Below, piece after piece: positions 52,246-64,000 of a DNA stretch of 64,000 nt. The notes below the pieces were generated by a model, which was given only the letters and a program-made list of their open reading frames with translations, was not told the origin of the DNA and did not search any database. The position numbers were made by a program, and so were the translations under genes. Position 1 is the stretch's first letter. The number at the start of each line of letters is the position of its first letter. Origin of the DNA: Chlamydomonas reinhardtii (Eukaryota > Chlorophyta > Chlorophyceae > Chlamydomonadales > Chlamydomonadaceae). The stretch lies in assembly GCF_000002595.2 (NCBI RefSeq), contig NC_057019.1, forward strand, positions 3,644,858 through 3,708,857, read 5' to 3'.

Positions 52246-53094
52246 GCAGCGCGGCAGCCCGCGACACAGCAACAGCCTCGACCCATGGAAAAGTGCACAC
52301 CGACGCAGCAGCAGGGGCCAAGGTAGAGCTGGCGTTCACCAGCTAGCATGCATTCCAGGGCCTTTACTCATATTCACCTGCTGCAGCACCGTGAGGCCCG
52401 CGAGCTGTGCCGAGACCGCCTGCCGGGACCTCTGCCGGGGCAAGCTGACGTGCGATCTCGCTGCTTGATAGCACCCTACGCAATGCAGGTGCCTGATGTA
52501 GGCCTTCGCTTCGCGGACTTAGTCTCGAGGGCTCGATCGAATCGCAACTGTCACCGAGCGACTGGCACACCTGCTAATCCAGTGTAGACTAACAAGTGGA
52601 GTGCTTATTGGTAGGTAGGCCTATGCCCAACTGCTGCGCCACTTCCCATCCAGGTCACAGTCAACTGTGCCCGATGCACTCGGCGGGCAAATTCAGTTAC
52701 TTTCCGTGCGTCCTCGACAGCATTACGACTGAAGTGCTTGGTGTATTTTTAGTAGATATCAAAGCATGCACGAACGGGAGCTGCAGACACGACAGCAGCT
52801 GCGAACTTGTTACTTGCTTGTTTCGTTTCATCCAGCCATTAATTGAACCGTAATGGCATGCACAGCCACACATGCATAACTTGATGGGAGAGGTTGCAGG
52901 ATTGACAGTGAGGAATGCGCGAGCATGCTGTGCGGCTGCTGCTGCTGGGCCCGGCAGCGCGGTTCTGGCGGCATGAGGCTGCGGCTGGCCTGCATCTGGC
53001 CGGGTGTGGGGTAGGTGGGGTGAGGAGCTGGTAGGGTGACACTGCGTCCCAACCCCGTGTGCGTGCCAGCCAACAGTCCGTGCCTTGCACGCAG
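52246..53094. promoter_or_regulatory. Divergent intergenic region, antiporter and giant gene
   Basis: About 850 bp between opposite start codons, with a lower-GC core near 52560-52870. No exon-like frame; promoters and 5' UTRs of both genes are expected here. Confidence 0.55.
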
Positions 53095-56000
53095 ATGCAC
53101 GCGGGGCTGCCTGCCAGGTGCCAGCACCCTCTGCAAGGAGCAGTGGCTCTGCTGCCACCCGAGGGGGTTCCGCTTGCCCCCGCCGCCCCAAGCCTCCGGC
53201 GGTCCTACACGGCTGTCTCTACCGCACCTGCCGCTGGCACGGAGCGGCGGAAGCTCCCTACAAAGCACGGCCGCGCCGACACCGGCGCGAGTAAGAACCG
53301 GCCCCCATCCGCGGATGACAGCCAAGCTGCCGTTAGGCCCAGCGCGTGGACCGTTGGTGGCGGACGGAAGCCGTCGCCGCCGCTGGGACAGCGCCCTGAC
53401 AGTACCCACAGCAACGCTGTAGCTGCCAGCGCTAGCGCCGACGGTAAAAGTGGCAGTGGCTCCACCACTGCATCCTCCGCAGCCACAGCTGCAGCGGGCA
53501 GGGAGCGCTGGCGCTGGCGGCCCGCCGTGCAGCGGCCGGAGGCGGCGGCGGCGCTGGTGCGGGATCTGGAGGCCTGCTCGGACCTGGCGGCGGCGGTGCC
53601 GCTGCTGTGCCGCGTTGCGGCGGCCGCCGACGAGCCCCGGCGGCGCGCTGTGGGCGCGGCCCTCGCGACCATGCTCAAGCGAGGCCTGCGGGCGGACGGG
53701 GCGGCTCCAGTGGTGACAGCGGCTGGCGATGCCAAGGCTGATGCTAGTACTGGTGGTGCTAAAGCTCAGCTGCGCAGCTCAGGTCCAAGCCAGCCAGCCC
53801 GGGCGCGCGGACGCGGCGCGGCGGAGGCGGCAGCGGCGGCGGTGACGGCGGGGCCTGCAGGACGCTCGACGCTAGCTGTGCGAGACCCTGTGGCAGCGGC
53901 GCGAGTGGCGGCACTGTGCCCCGAGCTCCGGGTGACGCAGGCGGCCGCGTGGCGGGCGTTACTGCCGCCGGTGACCAGGGCGGCAGCGGCGCTGGCTGAC
54001 CAACTGGACAGCCCCGCGCGCGGCAAGGCGACGGGGGCTGTCGCCGGGCAGGCTGGTGCGGTGTCTGTGTGGGATGTGACGCTGGTGGTGCGGGCGGCGG
54101 CGGCATGCGGTGCTGGAGACGCAGGCGAGGCGGCGGCGGTGGAAGTGGAGCAGCTGCGATGGAGCCTGAGCCGGATCTTGCATGCGGCGGCGCGTGCGGC
54201 AGCTCACAACCCCGAGCAATGGTTTGGCGCGGAAGCAGGGCAGCAGGGGCTAGCGGTTGGGCTGCCTGCATGTCAGAAGCAGATGCTGGCGGATGCCGTG
54301 CTGCTGCTACTGCCGCGGGGTGCTGCGGAGGAACTGCTACTGCCGTCTTCACTGAGCAGCGCGCATGCCAGCAGTGCCGCTGTCGGCGGTTCGTCGGCAG
54401 GCGGGCGGGTGGCACGGGGGCCGCCGCCGCTGCCTGTGCTGCCACCTCTGTCCTCAGCAGCTCTGCACGCCATCCTGATGCGCAGCTCCCTGGCGCGAGC
54501 GGGCTCAACCGCAGCCCCTGCTGTGAGAACAGCCCACGGCTGCCCTGCACCGGGACCTGCTACCACCACCAGCACTGCCACTGCCGAAGCCACTGCCGCA
54601 TCCACAGCCTGTCAGTCCAACGTCATCACCGCCTCATCCCTGGGAGCTGCGTCCGTACTGCGCGTGGCGCTGGCCGCCTGGCGTCTGGCGGGTCGGGGGC
54701 CGCCCGGGGCCGCCGGGGCGGGAGGCGTGGCAGTGGAGGACGCGGCAGACGTGCCGGCCCCGTTGGCGCTGCAGACGCGGTGCGCAGAGGTCATGGCGGC
54801 TTGCCGGCAGCGGCTGCTGCCTGTGGTGGCAGCAGCCGACTCGATGGATGCCCTTGCCACAGAGGGTTTGGCAGGGGGTGTCGCCGAGAGCGGCACCAGG
54901 ATTGGCGAATGTAGCGGTCTGACCGCGGGGAATGGTGGCGAGGGTCGCGCTCAGCTGCGGCCGCTGACGGCACACCCGCGCCTGTGTGAAGACGCGTGGG
55001 AGGCACTGGCGCTGACGGCATGTAGCGGCAGCAGCAGCAGTGCTGGTGGTGGCCGCGGCAATGGCGGAGGCAGTGGCGACAAGGTTGCGGCGCAGAGCTC
55101 GGCCGGGCTACAGGTACAGGCGCACGAGCTGCAGGAACGCGTTCAGGCACACGCACAGGTGCAGCTGCGCGTGCAGGCGGAGCTGTGTGTGCTGGCGGCT
55201 GCGTCGCTGAAGCCACCGGTGCTGCGAGGCACCGACAGCGCTCGTGGCAGTGGCGGCAGCAATGGCAGTGATGGTGGCGGCAGTGGCAACAACACCAGAA
55301 GGACAGATGCAGGAGGCGTGGACGTCGGTATTCGTGGTGGTGGCGGGGGCAGTGGCGGCAGCGTGCGGCCGCGGACGGAGGAGGACGTGTGGGTGCTGGT
55401 GCGCGCGCATGAGGCGCTGGTGGCACAAGGCAGCAACGCCGCGGCTGCCGGGGTGGCGCCTGCCCTGACCAGCGACCTGTCCGAGGGGGCACCCGCGCCG
55501 GCGTCAGTGGCGGCGAGGACAGCGGCAGCCTCGCTGGCAGCGGCTGTGCCGCCGCCTTGGCTGGGGCCGTCAGACCTGGCGGCGGTGGTGGTTCGGGGCG
55601 TGGAAGGCTGGCTGTGGCACGTGGCGGGTGCCGCGCTGTTCCGGGCGTGGGCAATGACGCGGCCGGGTGGAGCCCCGCGGCCTCATGCTGCCGCAGCTGA
55701 TGCTGCAGCCGCTGGTGCTGACGATAATGGCTTCGCGGCGGCGTCAAGCGGAGTGCGGCAAGTAACAGCAGCAGCAGCGGCAACTACGAACACGGTGCAG
55801 GCGGCAGAGGCAGGCGCGTTGGCCACAGCGGCGGCGGAGGTGGGATATCGGCATCCGGCGGCGGCGCTGCCGCTGAGCCTGCATAGCTCCTGCCTTCTCA
55901 CACAGTGGCTGGCGCGCAACGGCAGTAGCAACTGGGACCTGTACCGGCTGCTACTGCGGCACCAGGCCGCGGCGGCGGCGGCGGCCGCCGCAAGGCCCGA

Positions 56001-59000
56001 TTTGGATACCATTGCAGTCGCGGTGCCGGGAACCGGCGGTCAGGCTGGGATAAGTGACAATTTGAGAACATGTGCGGCGACGGCTGTGGCGAAAGCGGTC
56101 TTGCAGCACAGCCGGAATGCAGCCCTCAAGCGCACCGGGCCCAACGGAACCGGTAGCGGTGACAGCGGATGGGTGGAGCCGCGGGCTGCGCTGCGACTGA
56201 CGCAGGCGCTGCGAGCGGCTCTGCCTTCCGCTACGGTTTCCCGCGGCAGCGGCGACGCTTGGACCAGCCGCGGCGACGGCGCTGGTGCGGTGGTGGCGCC
56301 GGTGCCACGTCAGGTGCGCGAGGCGGTGCGGGAGCTGCTGCTTGCTGCCGCCGCCCCCACCGGGGCCCTCGGAGGCGGCAGCAGCGGTGCCGCAGGCGCT
56401 GCAGCAGGTGTTGGAGCGGCGGGCGACGCAGTGGCGGCGGCCGGCCGGGAGGTGAGCTTCTGGATACGGACGGCGGCGGCCTTCACGTTGCCGCCGCACC
56501 CGGTCGGAGCGGCCGAGGCGGAGTTGGTGGCGGGGCTGGGACCGGAGGCGGCGTTGGGTGGCGATCTGGCTGCGGCCGCGGCGCCGCTGTTCCGCCGCGT
56601 CAGCCCGGACGCGCTGTTGGCCGCCGTCACCGACCTGGTACCTGGCGCGCAGCAACAGCAGCAACAGCAGCAACAGCAGCAACAGCAGCAACAGCAGCAA
56701 CAGCAACAGCAGCAGCAGCAGGGCCCTGGCCTGGGTGAGCAACCGCGTGCCAGGAAGGGACCCTCGCTGTCATCGCAGCAGTCGCCGGTGGACGGACCCT
56801 GGGCCTCGCCGGCCAGCACTGTGGACTGCGCCGTGGGCGCCATGGATGCCCTGCTGCTGGACGCCGGCGCTGGCCAGCAACACCACCGGCAACAGCACCA
56901 ACAGCACCCGCAACAGCACCAACAGCACCAAACTTCACACCCGCAACAGCGCCAACAGCAGTTGCTGCAGCCGCCGCCTTGGCTGCGCGCCCCGCTGACG
57001 CACGCGGTGGTGGCGGCACTGCGGCGGCACCTGGCGGCAGCCGCCGCCAGCACCGCCGCCAACTTCGGGGGCACGGGGGCGGCTGCGGACAGCAGTGCAG
57101 GCAGGGGCGGCGTCACCGGTCGCAACAGCGGCGGCGGCGGCTACGGCGGTGTGGCGAGATGGATGCGCGAGGTTGCCACAGTGGACGCGGCTGCGGAAAG
57201 GTGGCTTGACGCTGGCCGCGGCACCGGCACCGGTGGTGATGGCAATGGCACGGGTGCCGGGTTGTATGGGAGCGAGGAGTTCGCGGGGTGGGCGCGAGGG
57301 CGCACGGCGGTGCTGGAGCAGGAGGCGGGGGAGCTGGTGGAACCGGCTGAGGCACTGGCGCTGGACGCAGCTGGTAGGGACCTGCTACAGCGGCTTGAGG
57401 CGCATTTGCTACAGCCGCCTGGCCGGCACGCAATGGAGCCAGCAGGTACGCCCACGCCGCAGCAGTCGGCGGCGCTGCTGGCGGCGCTCGCAGCGGCGCC
57501 GCCGGCACGGCAGCAGACGTGGCTGGACGCCGCACCGTCGCTGCTGGACGCGTGCCTAGCAGCGATCATCGCCGCTGGCCCCGCCGCCACCCGCGCCTCT
57601 GCCTGTGCTGCAGGCGGGCACGCCGCCGCTGCCACTGCCACGCCTCCAACAGCAGCGCCCCCGCCGGGGTCGCACGGGCTCGACCGGCTTACACCAGCGT
57701 CAGTGTCCGCGCTGTGCTCGTTGGCAGATCTTGGCTACCTGCCAGACCGTGTCCTGCTGCAGCCGCTCCTGGCGGCAGTACAGGCCGACGCGTGTGAGGC
57801 GGCGGCGGCGGCGGCGGGCGCCTCCGAGCAGGCAACCGGGCCCGGCACCGCGGCGCCGCGGGCGCAGTGGGCAGTGCTGGAGTCATGCCGCGCGGCGGCG
57901 CAGCTGCTGGCGGCGGCGCAGGTGGCGGGCGCAAATGGCGGCGCAGGGCCGGAGGCGGGCGTGGCGCAGGCGGTGACGCGAGCTGCGGTGCTGCGGCTGC
58001 GGTCATCATCGGCGGAGCAACTGGGAGCACTGGCAGACGGAGGGCCTCGGTCCACATCCTGGTGCGTAGCAAGTTTGCATTCCCAGTAGCATTCTGACCC
58101 GGTATGTCCATACTCACAACTCTGAGTTCTCTTTGGCCTTTTCTCCTGCCCCTGCCCAGGCCACCGCTGCCGCTGCTGGCCGGTGTGGTCACCGCCCTGC
58201 AATCGGTTGGACTGCTCACGCCCGGCCTGATGTTGCCAGCTCTGCGAGCTGCGGCTGCAGCGGCCCAACAGCTGGAAGCCACGTCGGCACAGACAGCATC
58301 CCTGGAGGTGGGGCCGGAGGTCGTGCCCGAGGCGGACGCGGAGGTGCGGCTGGAGGTGCAGGCTGCTGGCGCGGCGTGCAGCCTGCTTGAGCTGGCTGTT
58401 GCCAATTTCGACCGGCGCTCCGACACACCACTGGCGATGCCGCCAACCGCTGCTGACCGCGGCAGCAGCAAGGCAACATCCTCGTCGGAAACGGTGTTGG
58501 CGGCGGCGGCTGCCGCGGCGGCGGAGGGTCTGATTCCGCTGGTTTTGAGCCAGGCGCCGGCGCTGCAGCCGGCCGCGCTGGCGGCGGCGTGGGTGTCGTG
58601 CCACCGCCTTGCCATTGCCGCAGGCGGCGCAGTGGCGCCCGCACACCCCGCGGCGGCCGCTACGGATGGCGAGGTGGTGCCGCTTGGAAGGGGCAGCGCG
58701 GCGGATCTCGGAAAGGAGCTGGCGGAGGTGGCCGCACGGCGGCTGCTGCATCACGGCCTGTCCAGGTACCACTGCACTCGGCGGCGGGTTGCATGTGTAT
58801 GTGTGTGCCTGCCTGCTCAGCGCATTGCCTCTTGACCATTTTGCGGCGCTGACGGTCACGCACCTTGCGCTTGTCACCCCGCGTCCTGTCATCTCTCTGA
58901 AGTGCCGTCCTGGCGTGGCTTCCTGACGCTCCGCTTGTACATGGGTGTCCTCGCCCTCTTTGTGCCGCCGCAGCCTGAGCCTGCAGCAGCTGGCGGCGCT

Positions 59001-61987
59001 GGCGACCTGCGTGCCGCCACCGACACCACCGGCACTGCACCCTGAGGCGACGGCGGTGGATGTTTCAGCTACACGCAATGTCGCCAACGGAGGCACTGGC
59101 GGCTCAAGCCATGCAGTCGCGGCGGACGCGGTTTCGGAGGTGGCTGCAGCCACTGGGTGGGCGGGCGCTGGTGTACCGAAGCAGCCACACCGCACGACCT
59201 GGATGCAGTGGCTGCGCGCCACACAACCGGCCTCGGCCCCAGCCCCGGCCCCGTCTCAAAATGATCCAGCTCAGCACCAGCCGCCTCTCCCACTGCCGCA
59301 GCAACAGGAGGACACGTTGCAGAGGCAACAGCAACAGCAACAACAACAGCAGCAACAACCGCAGCAACAGCAACAGCAACAGCAGCAACAACACAACTAC
59401 CAGCAGCAGCCGCTGCCACAGCAGCACGATAACACTCCGCAGCACCAGGCGCACCAGCACCACCAGCTGCGCCAGCTCCTCTCCGGGAGGCTGCTGCATG
59501 AGCTGAGCAGCCGGCTGCTGCACGGCGGCGGGCGGGAGGCCTACGAGGCTCCGCTGCAGGCCGCCGCCACCACCCTGCGACACCTGGCGGCGGCGGGCGT
59601 GCTGCGCGCCGCGCCGGCGCTGGCGGAGGCCCTGGTGGACGGCAGCGTCTTCCGACTGGCCGCAGCCGCGGAGGCGGAGCCGGCGGTGGAGTCCGGCGGT
59701 GCGGCTGGGGGGTTGGGCAGCGCCGCGGCGGCGGCATGGCAGGGCCTTTTGGGCTCTTGGTCCTCACGCCCCAGCTCGTCAGTGGGTGGCAGCCAACATG
59801 GCGCCGTGAGTGGTGGCGGCGGGCCGGAGGGCGACGTCCAAGGCCCGGAAGCAGATGGCGGGGCGGCGGGCGGTGACGCCCTGGGTGGCGTGCTGTGCGA
59901 CATGGCGGCGGCGCTGGCGGCGGGCGGCACGGAGCCGTGGGTGGCCGCGTGCCTGTCGCGTGTAAGTCGCCACGCGTGGAGCTGCCGGACATGGCATTGA
60001 GCCCTGCCTGCTCATCTGCCACTGCCGCGCGGGTCGGGCGTATACAGTGCAAATCACCACACGCACCGCCTGTCATGCAGCTGTCTGAGCATCTGAGTAA
60101 CAGGCCCATGCCGTACATCCCCCACATCCCATAAGTACTATCGCTTGCAACTAACGCCTCTGCCTGCACTCCCCTCGTTTTCGTTGGTTTTGATTTAGTT
60201 TGGGCTGGTATTTACAACCCCCCACCGACAGGGCCTGGCCGAGGAGATGGGCACGGCGCTGCAGCGGCGGCTGCGCCTGGCGCCAGACGCCCTCACAGCC
60301 CACCAGTTGCTGCAGATGGCAGTTGACATGCACCGCGTCGGCACCGCCGCCGCCGCCGCACCGGGCAACGCAAAGGACGCCGCAAGCGCATACGGCGTTG
60401 CATCGGTGCCTTCGGCCCGTGCCGCAGGTCCTGCGGAGCTACCGGAAACAGTAGTGAAGCCCGGTTCGGCTGGGTCCAATGGCGCAGCGGCGGCGGTGCC
60501 GGTGCCGGTGCCGGCGGCAGCTGCTCCTCAGCCGCCCATGCCAGGCTGCACCCGGCTGGTGCGGCTGCTGGGGAGGGCGCTGGCGCGGCGTGTGGAGGTC
60601 CTGCTGTCACACAGCCCCGCGCAACATCACCAGCACCAGCATTCCATAGCCGGGTGCCCGGAGGGCGCCAGTGCAGCGGCCGCGGCGGCGGCGGCGCTGG
60701 TGGCCGTGTACTCGGCCTCGCCCTACCGCGATACACAGCTGCTGCGGCGGCTGGTGGAGGCGGTGGCGGCGCAGCCGGGCGCCTTCACGGTGCGTGGGCG
60801 GGGGGTTGCATTCATCATTAATTAAGAAATGAAGGCGTAGGCAGGTACAGTAGCATAGTAGGGGGGCGCGGGCAGGCGGCGGAAACAACACGCGTGGGGC
60901 ACCACACTGGCTGAGGCCCTTGATGCTGCCGACCTAGCCCAAGCAGCCAGAGCCCCCATGTGCCTTGCGAGGGCCAGCGGGCTGCCCTGCCGCACTGCTT
61001 CAAGTCATGTTACATTGCATCCGCAAGTCGCTGCATGAATACATCGAACCCTTTGGGCGGCATGACCACCTGTTGCGCTGCCTTGTCTGTGCCTTATGTC
61101 GCCCTCGTGACGTGCCAACAATCCATGCCCCTGTCTGCATGCCTCCTGCCCCTGCCGCCGCACCTGCTCGCTCCGCAGTCGGATCAGCTGCTGCGCCTGG
61201 CTCAGTCCATGTACGGCTGCGGCCTGAGGGACACCAGTCTGTTCACCCCATTGGCAGCCGTGCTGAGGCAGCGCGCCGCAACTACCGCCGCGGGCGGTGC
61301 TGCCGCCGGCGCCATGTCTGCGGCCCTGCCTGGCGGCACTGCCGCTACGGCAGGCGCCGGTGGCGACATCGCCGCGGCGGTGCCGGCTATTCCCGCGCGC
61401 ATACTGCAGGCGAGTTGGGGTCCGTGCTGCTGCCCGGGACGGGCCGCCCGGGCGGGCTAGTGACGGGCTCTTGTGATGGTTGCGGGCATTCGAAGCGCCT
61501 TCCAGCCGCGGCTAATGGCGCCACGGCCGCCGCTGCTGCTGATGCCAGTGCCACTAGTTCACATCTGGCTGGCTGGTACGGCACCCGCAGGCCGCGGCGG
61601 CACTGATGCGCGCGCTGCGTCTACACACGGATGCGGCTGCATTGGAGCAGGTTGGTGGCGGGGTACCGGTAACGGGGGACGGGCTACGAATTCATTTGTT
61701 GTGTGGTCCTTTGGGCAGACGGCGCGTGTGCATCCGGCTTCAGGCCCACACGCCCATTCCTTACCCGCTGCAAACCCCGTGGACCTGCACAGGCATTCGT
61801 GGCGTGTGTGCGGCTTGAGGCCGGTGTTGGTGCCGAGTCACCTGGCGGCGGCGGCGCAGCCGGCGGCTCGCCGGCTGCCGGCAGCCAAGCGGCGGGCGCT
61901 GGGTCCGGTGGCGGTGGCGGTGGCGGTGCCGCCCGGCGCAGGGCTGCCAAGGAAAGCGGCAGGCGGCAGGGCGATTGGGAGCTGTGA
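53095..61987 (+). CDS. Giant (about 2,534 residues) low-complexity, alpha-helical protein, possibly organellar
   Basis: Seven exons (53095-58061, 58160-58765, 58974-59961, 60232-60789, 61179-61409, 61591-61650, 61793-61987) join in phase. The first is an uninterrupted 4,967-bp exon. The N-terminus (MHAGLPARCQHPLQGAVALL, then SLRRSYTAV) lacks acidic residues and looks like an organelle targeting peptide. Most of the chain is Ala/Gly/Gln-rich, but amphipathic helical blocks recur: AALVRDLEACSDLAAAVPLL, LTPASVSALCSLADLGYLPD, LLAGVVTALQSVGLLTPGLM, LLRLAQSMYGCGLRDTSLFT. They recall the degenerate helical repeats of algal OPR or FAST-kinase-like organelle RNA-binding proteins. No RAP domain was recognised. 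Poly-Gln tracts lie at 56649-56720, 56874-56970 and about 59300-59470. The last-but-two intron has a GC donor (CAG|GCGAGT). Function unknown; the repeat assignment is weak. Confidence 0.8.
56649..56720 (+). repeat. CAG/CAA trinucleotide array encoding about 24 glutamines
   Basis: A mixed CAG and CAA run in frame within the first exon of the giant gene. CAA interruptions tend to stabilise such arrays. Confidence 0.95.
60199..60226 (+). repeat. Short intronic repeat shared with 50423-50449
   Basis: tttgggctggtatttacaac before a C-run in intron 3 of the giant gene matches tttgggttggtacttacaac before a C-run at 50423 in the antiporter gene (inside its exon 4/exon 5 intron, opposite strand sense). 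Confidence 0.75.
60803..60890 (+). repeat. Intronic repeat related to 34775-34853
   Basis: It starts directly after the donor of giant-gene exon 4 with a G-run, then ttgcattcatcattaattaa and gaaatgaaggcgtagg. Its counterpart lies inverted in lipase intron 3. Confidence 0.75.
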
Positions 61988-62716
61988 GCGGGATGAAAGG
62001 GTGCTGCCGACAGTGGACGACAGCGGGCATTCGGGCGGCAGAGGGCATGGCCGCGTGTGCGTCGGAACTGCCCACTGCGCCCGGGGCTTAGGTCGCGAAG
62101 GCAAGTTCATCAATGCGGGCGCCCCAGTGGAGCCATGTGCGCGCCTATGTGAATTGAAGTCCGACTGGTACTCAAGTACGAACCTGGACGACGTGGACGT
62201 ACAGGCGTGGATGGGCACAACCGTGAACGGCAGTGACCTCTTACCGAATGTGGTTAGTTGGAGAATGGAGGACGAGGGGAAGCTTGCGGCAGGTTGTGGG
62301 CTGTGCGGGAAGATGGAGAAGCGCTCCAGGAAGCGAATGCGCGCCCGCAACCGGCCAGCACACGGGGGACAGTGAAGACAAGCATGTGACACGTCCCATG
62401 CGATGAGGCTTCCCCGACTGCCCTGCAGACTTGCCCCAGCAAGCGCACTTGGCAAAAAAATCAATTCTTTTTTACGCAGTCGTTTTAAATTGGACCGACT
62501 TCCCAGACTGTGAACTGCCGGGTCTGCGGTCGAGAGGAAGCGACAGTGGTGAAGCTGTGCACTTCCTGTGCGCAAGCTGCTTCTTGGTGAAATGTTCCAG
62601 TCATTCTCTTGACAGCCCTTGCGGCGGAAGCGGCGTTCGACTCTCGAGCCTGCGGGCTGTGGCTGTGGGCCACGGTTTTAGCGTTCGGCTGCTGTTAAGG
62701 TCATTCTGCAGCGAAT
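61988..62716. other. Intergenic region between the giant gene and the HNOB gene
   Basis: No convincing exon on either strand. It holds the 3' UTR of the giant gene and the promoter/5' UTR of the next gene. The 3' half (62450-62716) is lower in GC. Confidence 0.55.
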
Positions 62717-64000
62717 ATGATTGGTAAGTGCGCAGGGGTATTGCTAAGGCTATCGCGCTATGAAGAATCGCTACGAAGAAGGCGTGCAGGCATGCAATTT
62801 CTTCTAGATGAACCCGTTCGAGTCGTGACGTGGAGAAGCTTGCAAGCAGCTCAAGATTAGGTCCCATATGCACAGCCAGTCGTGATACCAATTCGTTATG
62901 CCAGTCGGTGGGCGGGATAATGTGCGAATTGGTGCCTCCATGTCAAGCAGCACCGTGGCGGCTGCGCGCGGGGTGTCGCCCCAATGAGTAATTAAGTCGG
63001 GACGAAACCTATGCAATGTCGTCCAGTCGACAATGGGCGCCACTTCACACCAGAAAACTCCCAACTGCTGGCGGGGGCTACAACCAGTCCCAACCGGCGC
63101 AGTCCCGCTGCTTCTTGCTGCTGCCCCGCCCCTTCACCCGTTCCCATGCATGCGCTTCCCGGTGAACGCAGGTATCATCAATGAGGCCGCAAAGCTGTTC
63201 GTGCTGGACAGTTATGGCCAGGAGGTGTGGGACAAAATCGTGGAGACCACGGGTGTGGACCCGCACTTCATCAGCGGTTGCCCTTATGCGGACGAGCAGA
63301 CCTACAAGTGAGTAGCGGCAGCACCGCATGACGCCCGCGTCCAGGACACACAGCTGCCTGCTTGGGGGCGGGCGAACGTCTTTCCAATTACAGGGTTATA
63401 AAAGGTACCAAGCAAACCCAGCAGCGTAACCACTGCACCCACAAACCCGCCGCGTGTTTTTTGGTTGCGGCCCGCCAATGCGCGCGTCCTGAGCCTTTGC
63501 GCTTGTCGCCAACATCGCAACCTGACCTTTTACCCTTCCAACATGTGCCTTCAACCCACGCTGTTGCGTTCCTCCTGAATCCTCCCTGCCCCGCCCTGCC
63601 CTGCCTTGCCGCGCCTGCTGCTCGGCGCGTCTCCTCCTCGCGCCAACACAACAGGATCCTGGGGGCTGTGGCGGAGTTGAAGGGCGAGGCCCTGGGCGAC
63701 GTGATGGAGGCGGCCGGGCTCCACTTCAACACCGTCTACATCGTCAAGCGGGTGAGGGACAGCAGGCGCAGGGGGGTGGTGGTGCTGCTGACGCCTGTTG
63801 ACGCCTGTGGAGCGTGGAGCGTGTGGAGCGTGGAGCGTAGAGCGTGGAGCGTGGAGCGGGCGTCCGCGACATCGGGGTCTTGGTAATGGGACGCCCATAC
63901 TTCCCATAGGTCGATGTGAGCGAGCGCCTCTGCAGCCCACACCGCCACACCGGCTCAGACTGGCATCCAATTGCTCGGCACGCGGCACTACGTGCACGCC
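62717..64000 (+). CDS. Heme-NO-binding (HNOB) domain protein, 5' part only
   Basis: Exons 62717-62723, 63172-63307, 63655-63751 and probably 63959 onward join in phase and leave the window. The first exon codes only Met, Ile and one base of Gly (ATG ATT G|GTAAGT). The joined start MIGIINEAAKLFVLDSYGQE, then VWDKIVETTG and CPYADEQTYKILGAVAEL, aligns with the N-terminus of soluble guanylyl cyclase beta ([20 protein letters not shown]). HNOB domains bind heme and sense NO or O2. In green algae they occur in guanylyl cyclases and other signalling proteins. The heme-ligand histidine and any cyclase domain would lie beyond the window. The proposed last exon start (TGIQLLGTRHYVHA) is less sure. Confidence 0.88.

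Noticed and set aside
56169-57125. Alternative frames on both strands inside the giant exon
   Set aside because: GC-rich third positions open shadow frames. The 53095 frame alone is continuous and splices in phase to later exons.

Overview
The window looks like nuclear DNA of a volvocine (chlamydomonadalean) green alga. It is very GC-rich. Genes are split by many short GC-rich introns with GTGAGC/GTGCGC-type donors. Proteins carry Ala/Gly/Gln/Pro-rich low-complexity stretches, (CA)n arrays are long, the algal TGTAA polyadenylation signal follows several genes, and orthologues of cilia proteins are present. Two 100-N scaffold gaps (20745-20844, 23086-23185) mark it as a draft assembly. The species cannot be fixed from the sequence.

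Layout. 1-2.2 kb: 3' piece of an L1-type LINE, two long dinucleotide arrays and a small duplicated piece of the next gene. 3.1-12.8 kb: a head-to-head pair, CFAP298/FBB18 (minus) and a CCDC57-like coiled-coil protein (plus). 13.7-15.2 kb: a glutathione S-transferase. 15.6-19 kb: a short tandem repeat interrupted by a young Ty1/copia LTR element with identical LTRs and a 5-bp target duplication. 19.5-26.8 kb: a scrambled, gap-broken region with three copies of an XPG/Rad2-family nuclease exon, an unknown hendecad-repeat protein, small inverted duplications and a 249-bp MITE whose empty site is preserved in a paralogous copy. 27-28.7 kb: a TPR exon remnant and a reverse-transcriptase remnant. 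29.2-37.7 kb: a second head-to-head pair, MORN1 (minus) and a PLIP-like class-3 lipase (plus). 38.9-45.7 kb: a third pair, the splicing factor RED/IK (minus) and a small acidic single-pass membrane protein (plus). 47-62 kb: a fourth pair, a plastid-type organophosphate:phosphate antiporter (minus) and a protein of about 2,500 residues rich in low complexity (plus). 62.7 kb to the end: the first exons of a heme-NO-binding (HNOB) protein, cut by the window edge.

The exon models for CFAP298, CCDC57-like, GST, MORN1, lipase, RED, the antiporter and the giant gene were built by hand. Every junction was checked for reading phase. Two introns appear to use GC-AG rather than GT-AG borders. I saw no rRNA or tRNA gene and no CRISPR array. 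The genes do not form one pathway. The clearest theme is cilia (CFAP298, the CCDC57-like protein, possibly MORN1) within ordinary housekeeping genes, separated by repeat-rich debris.
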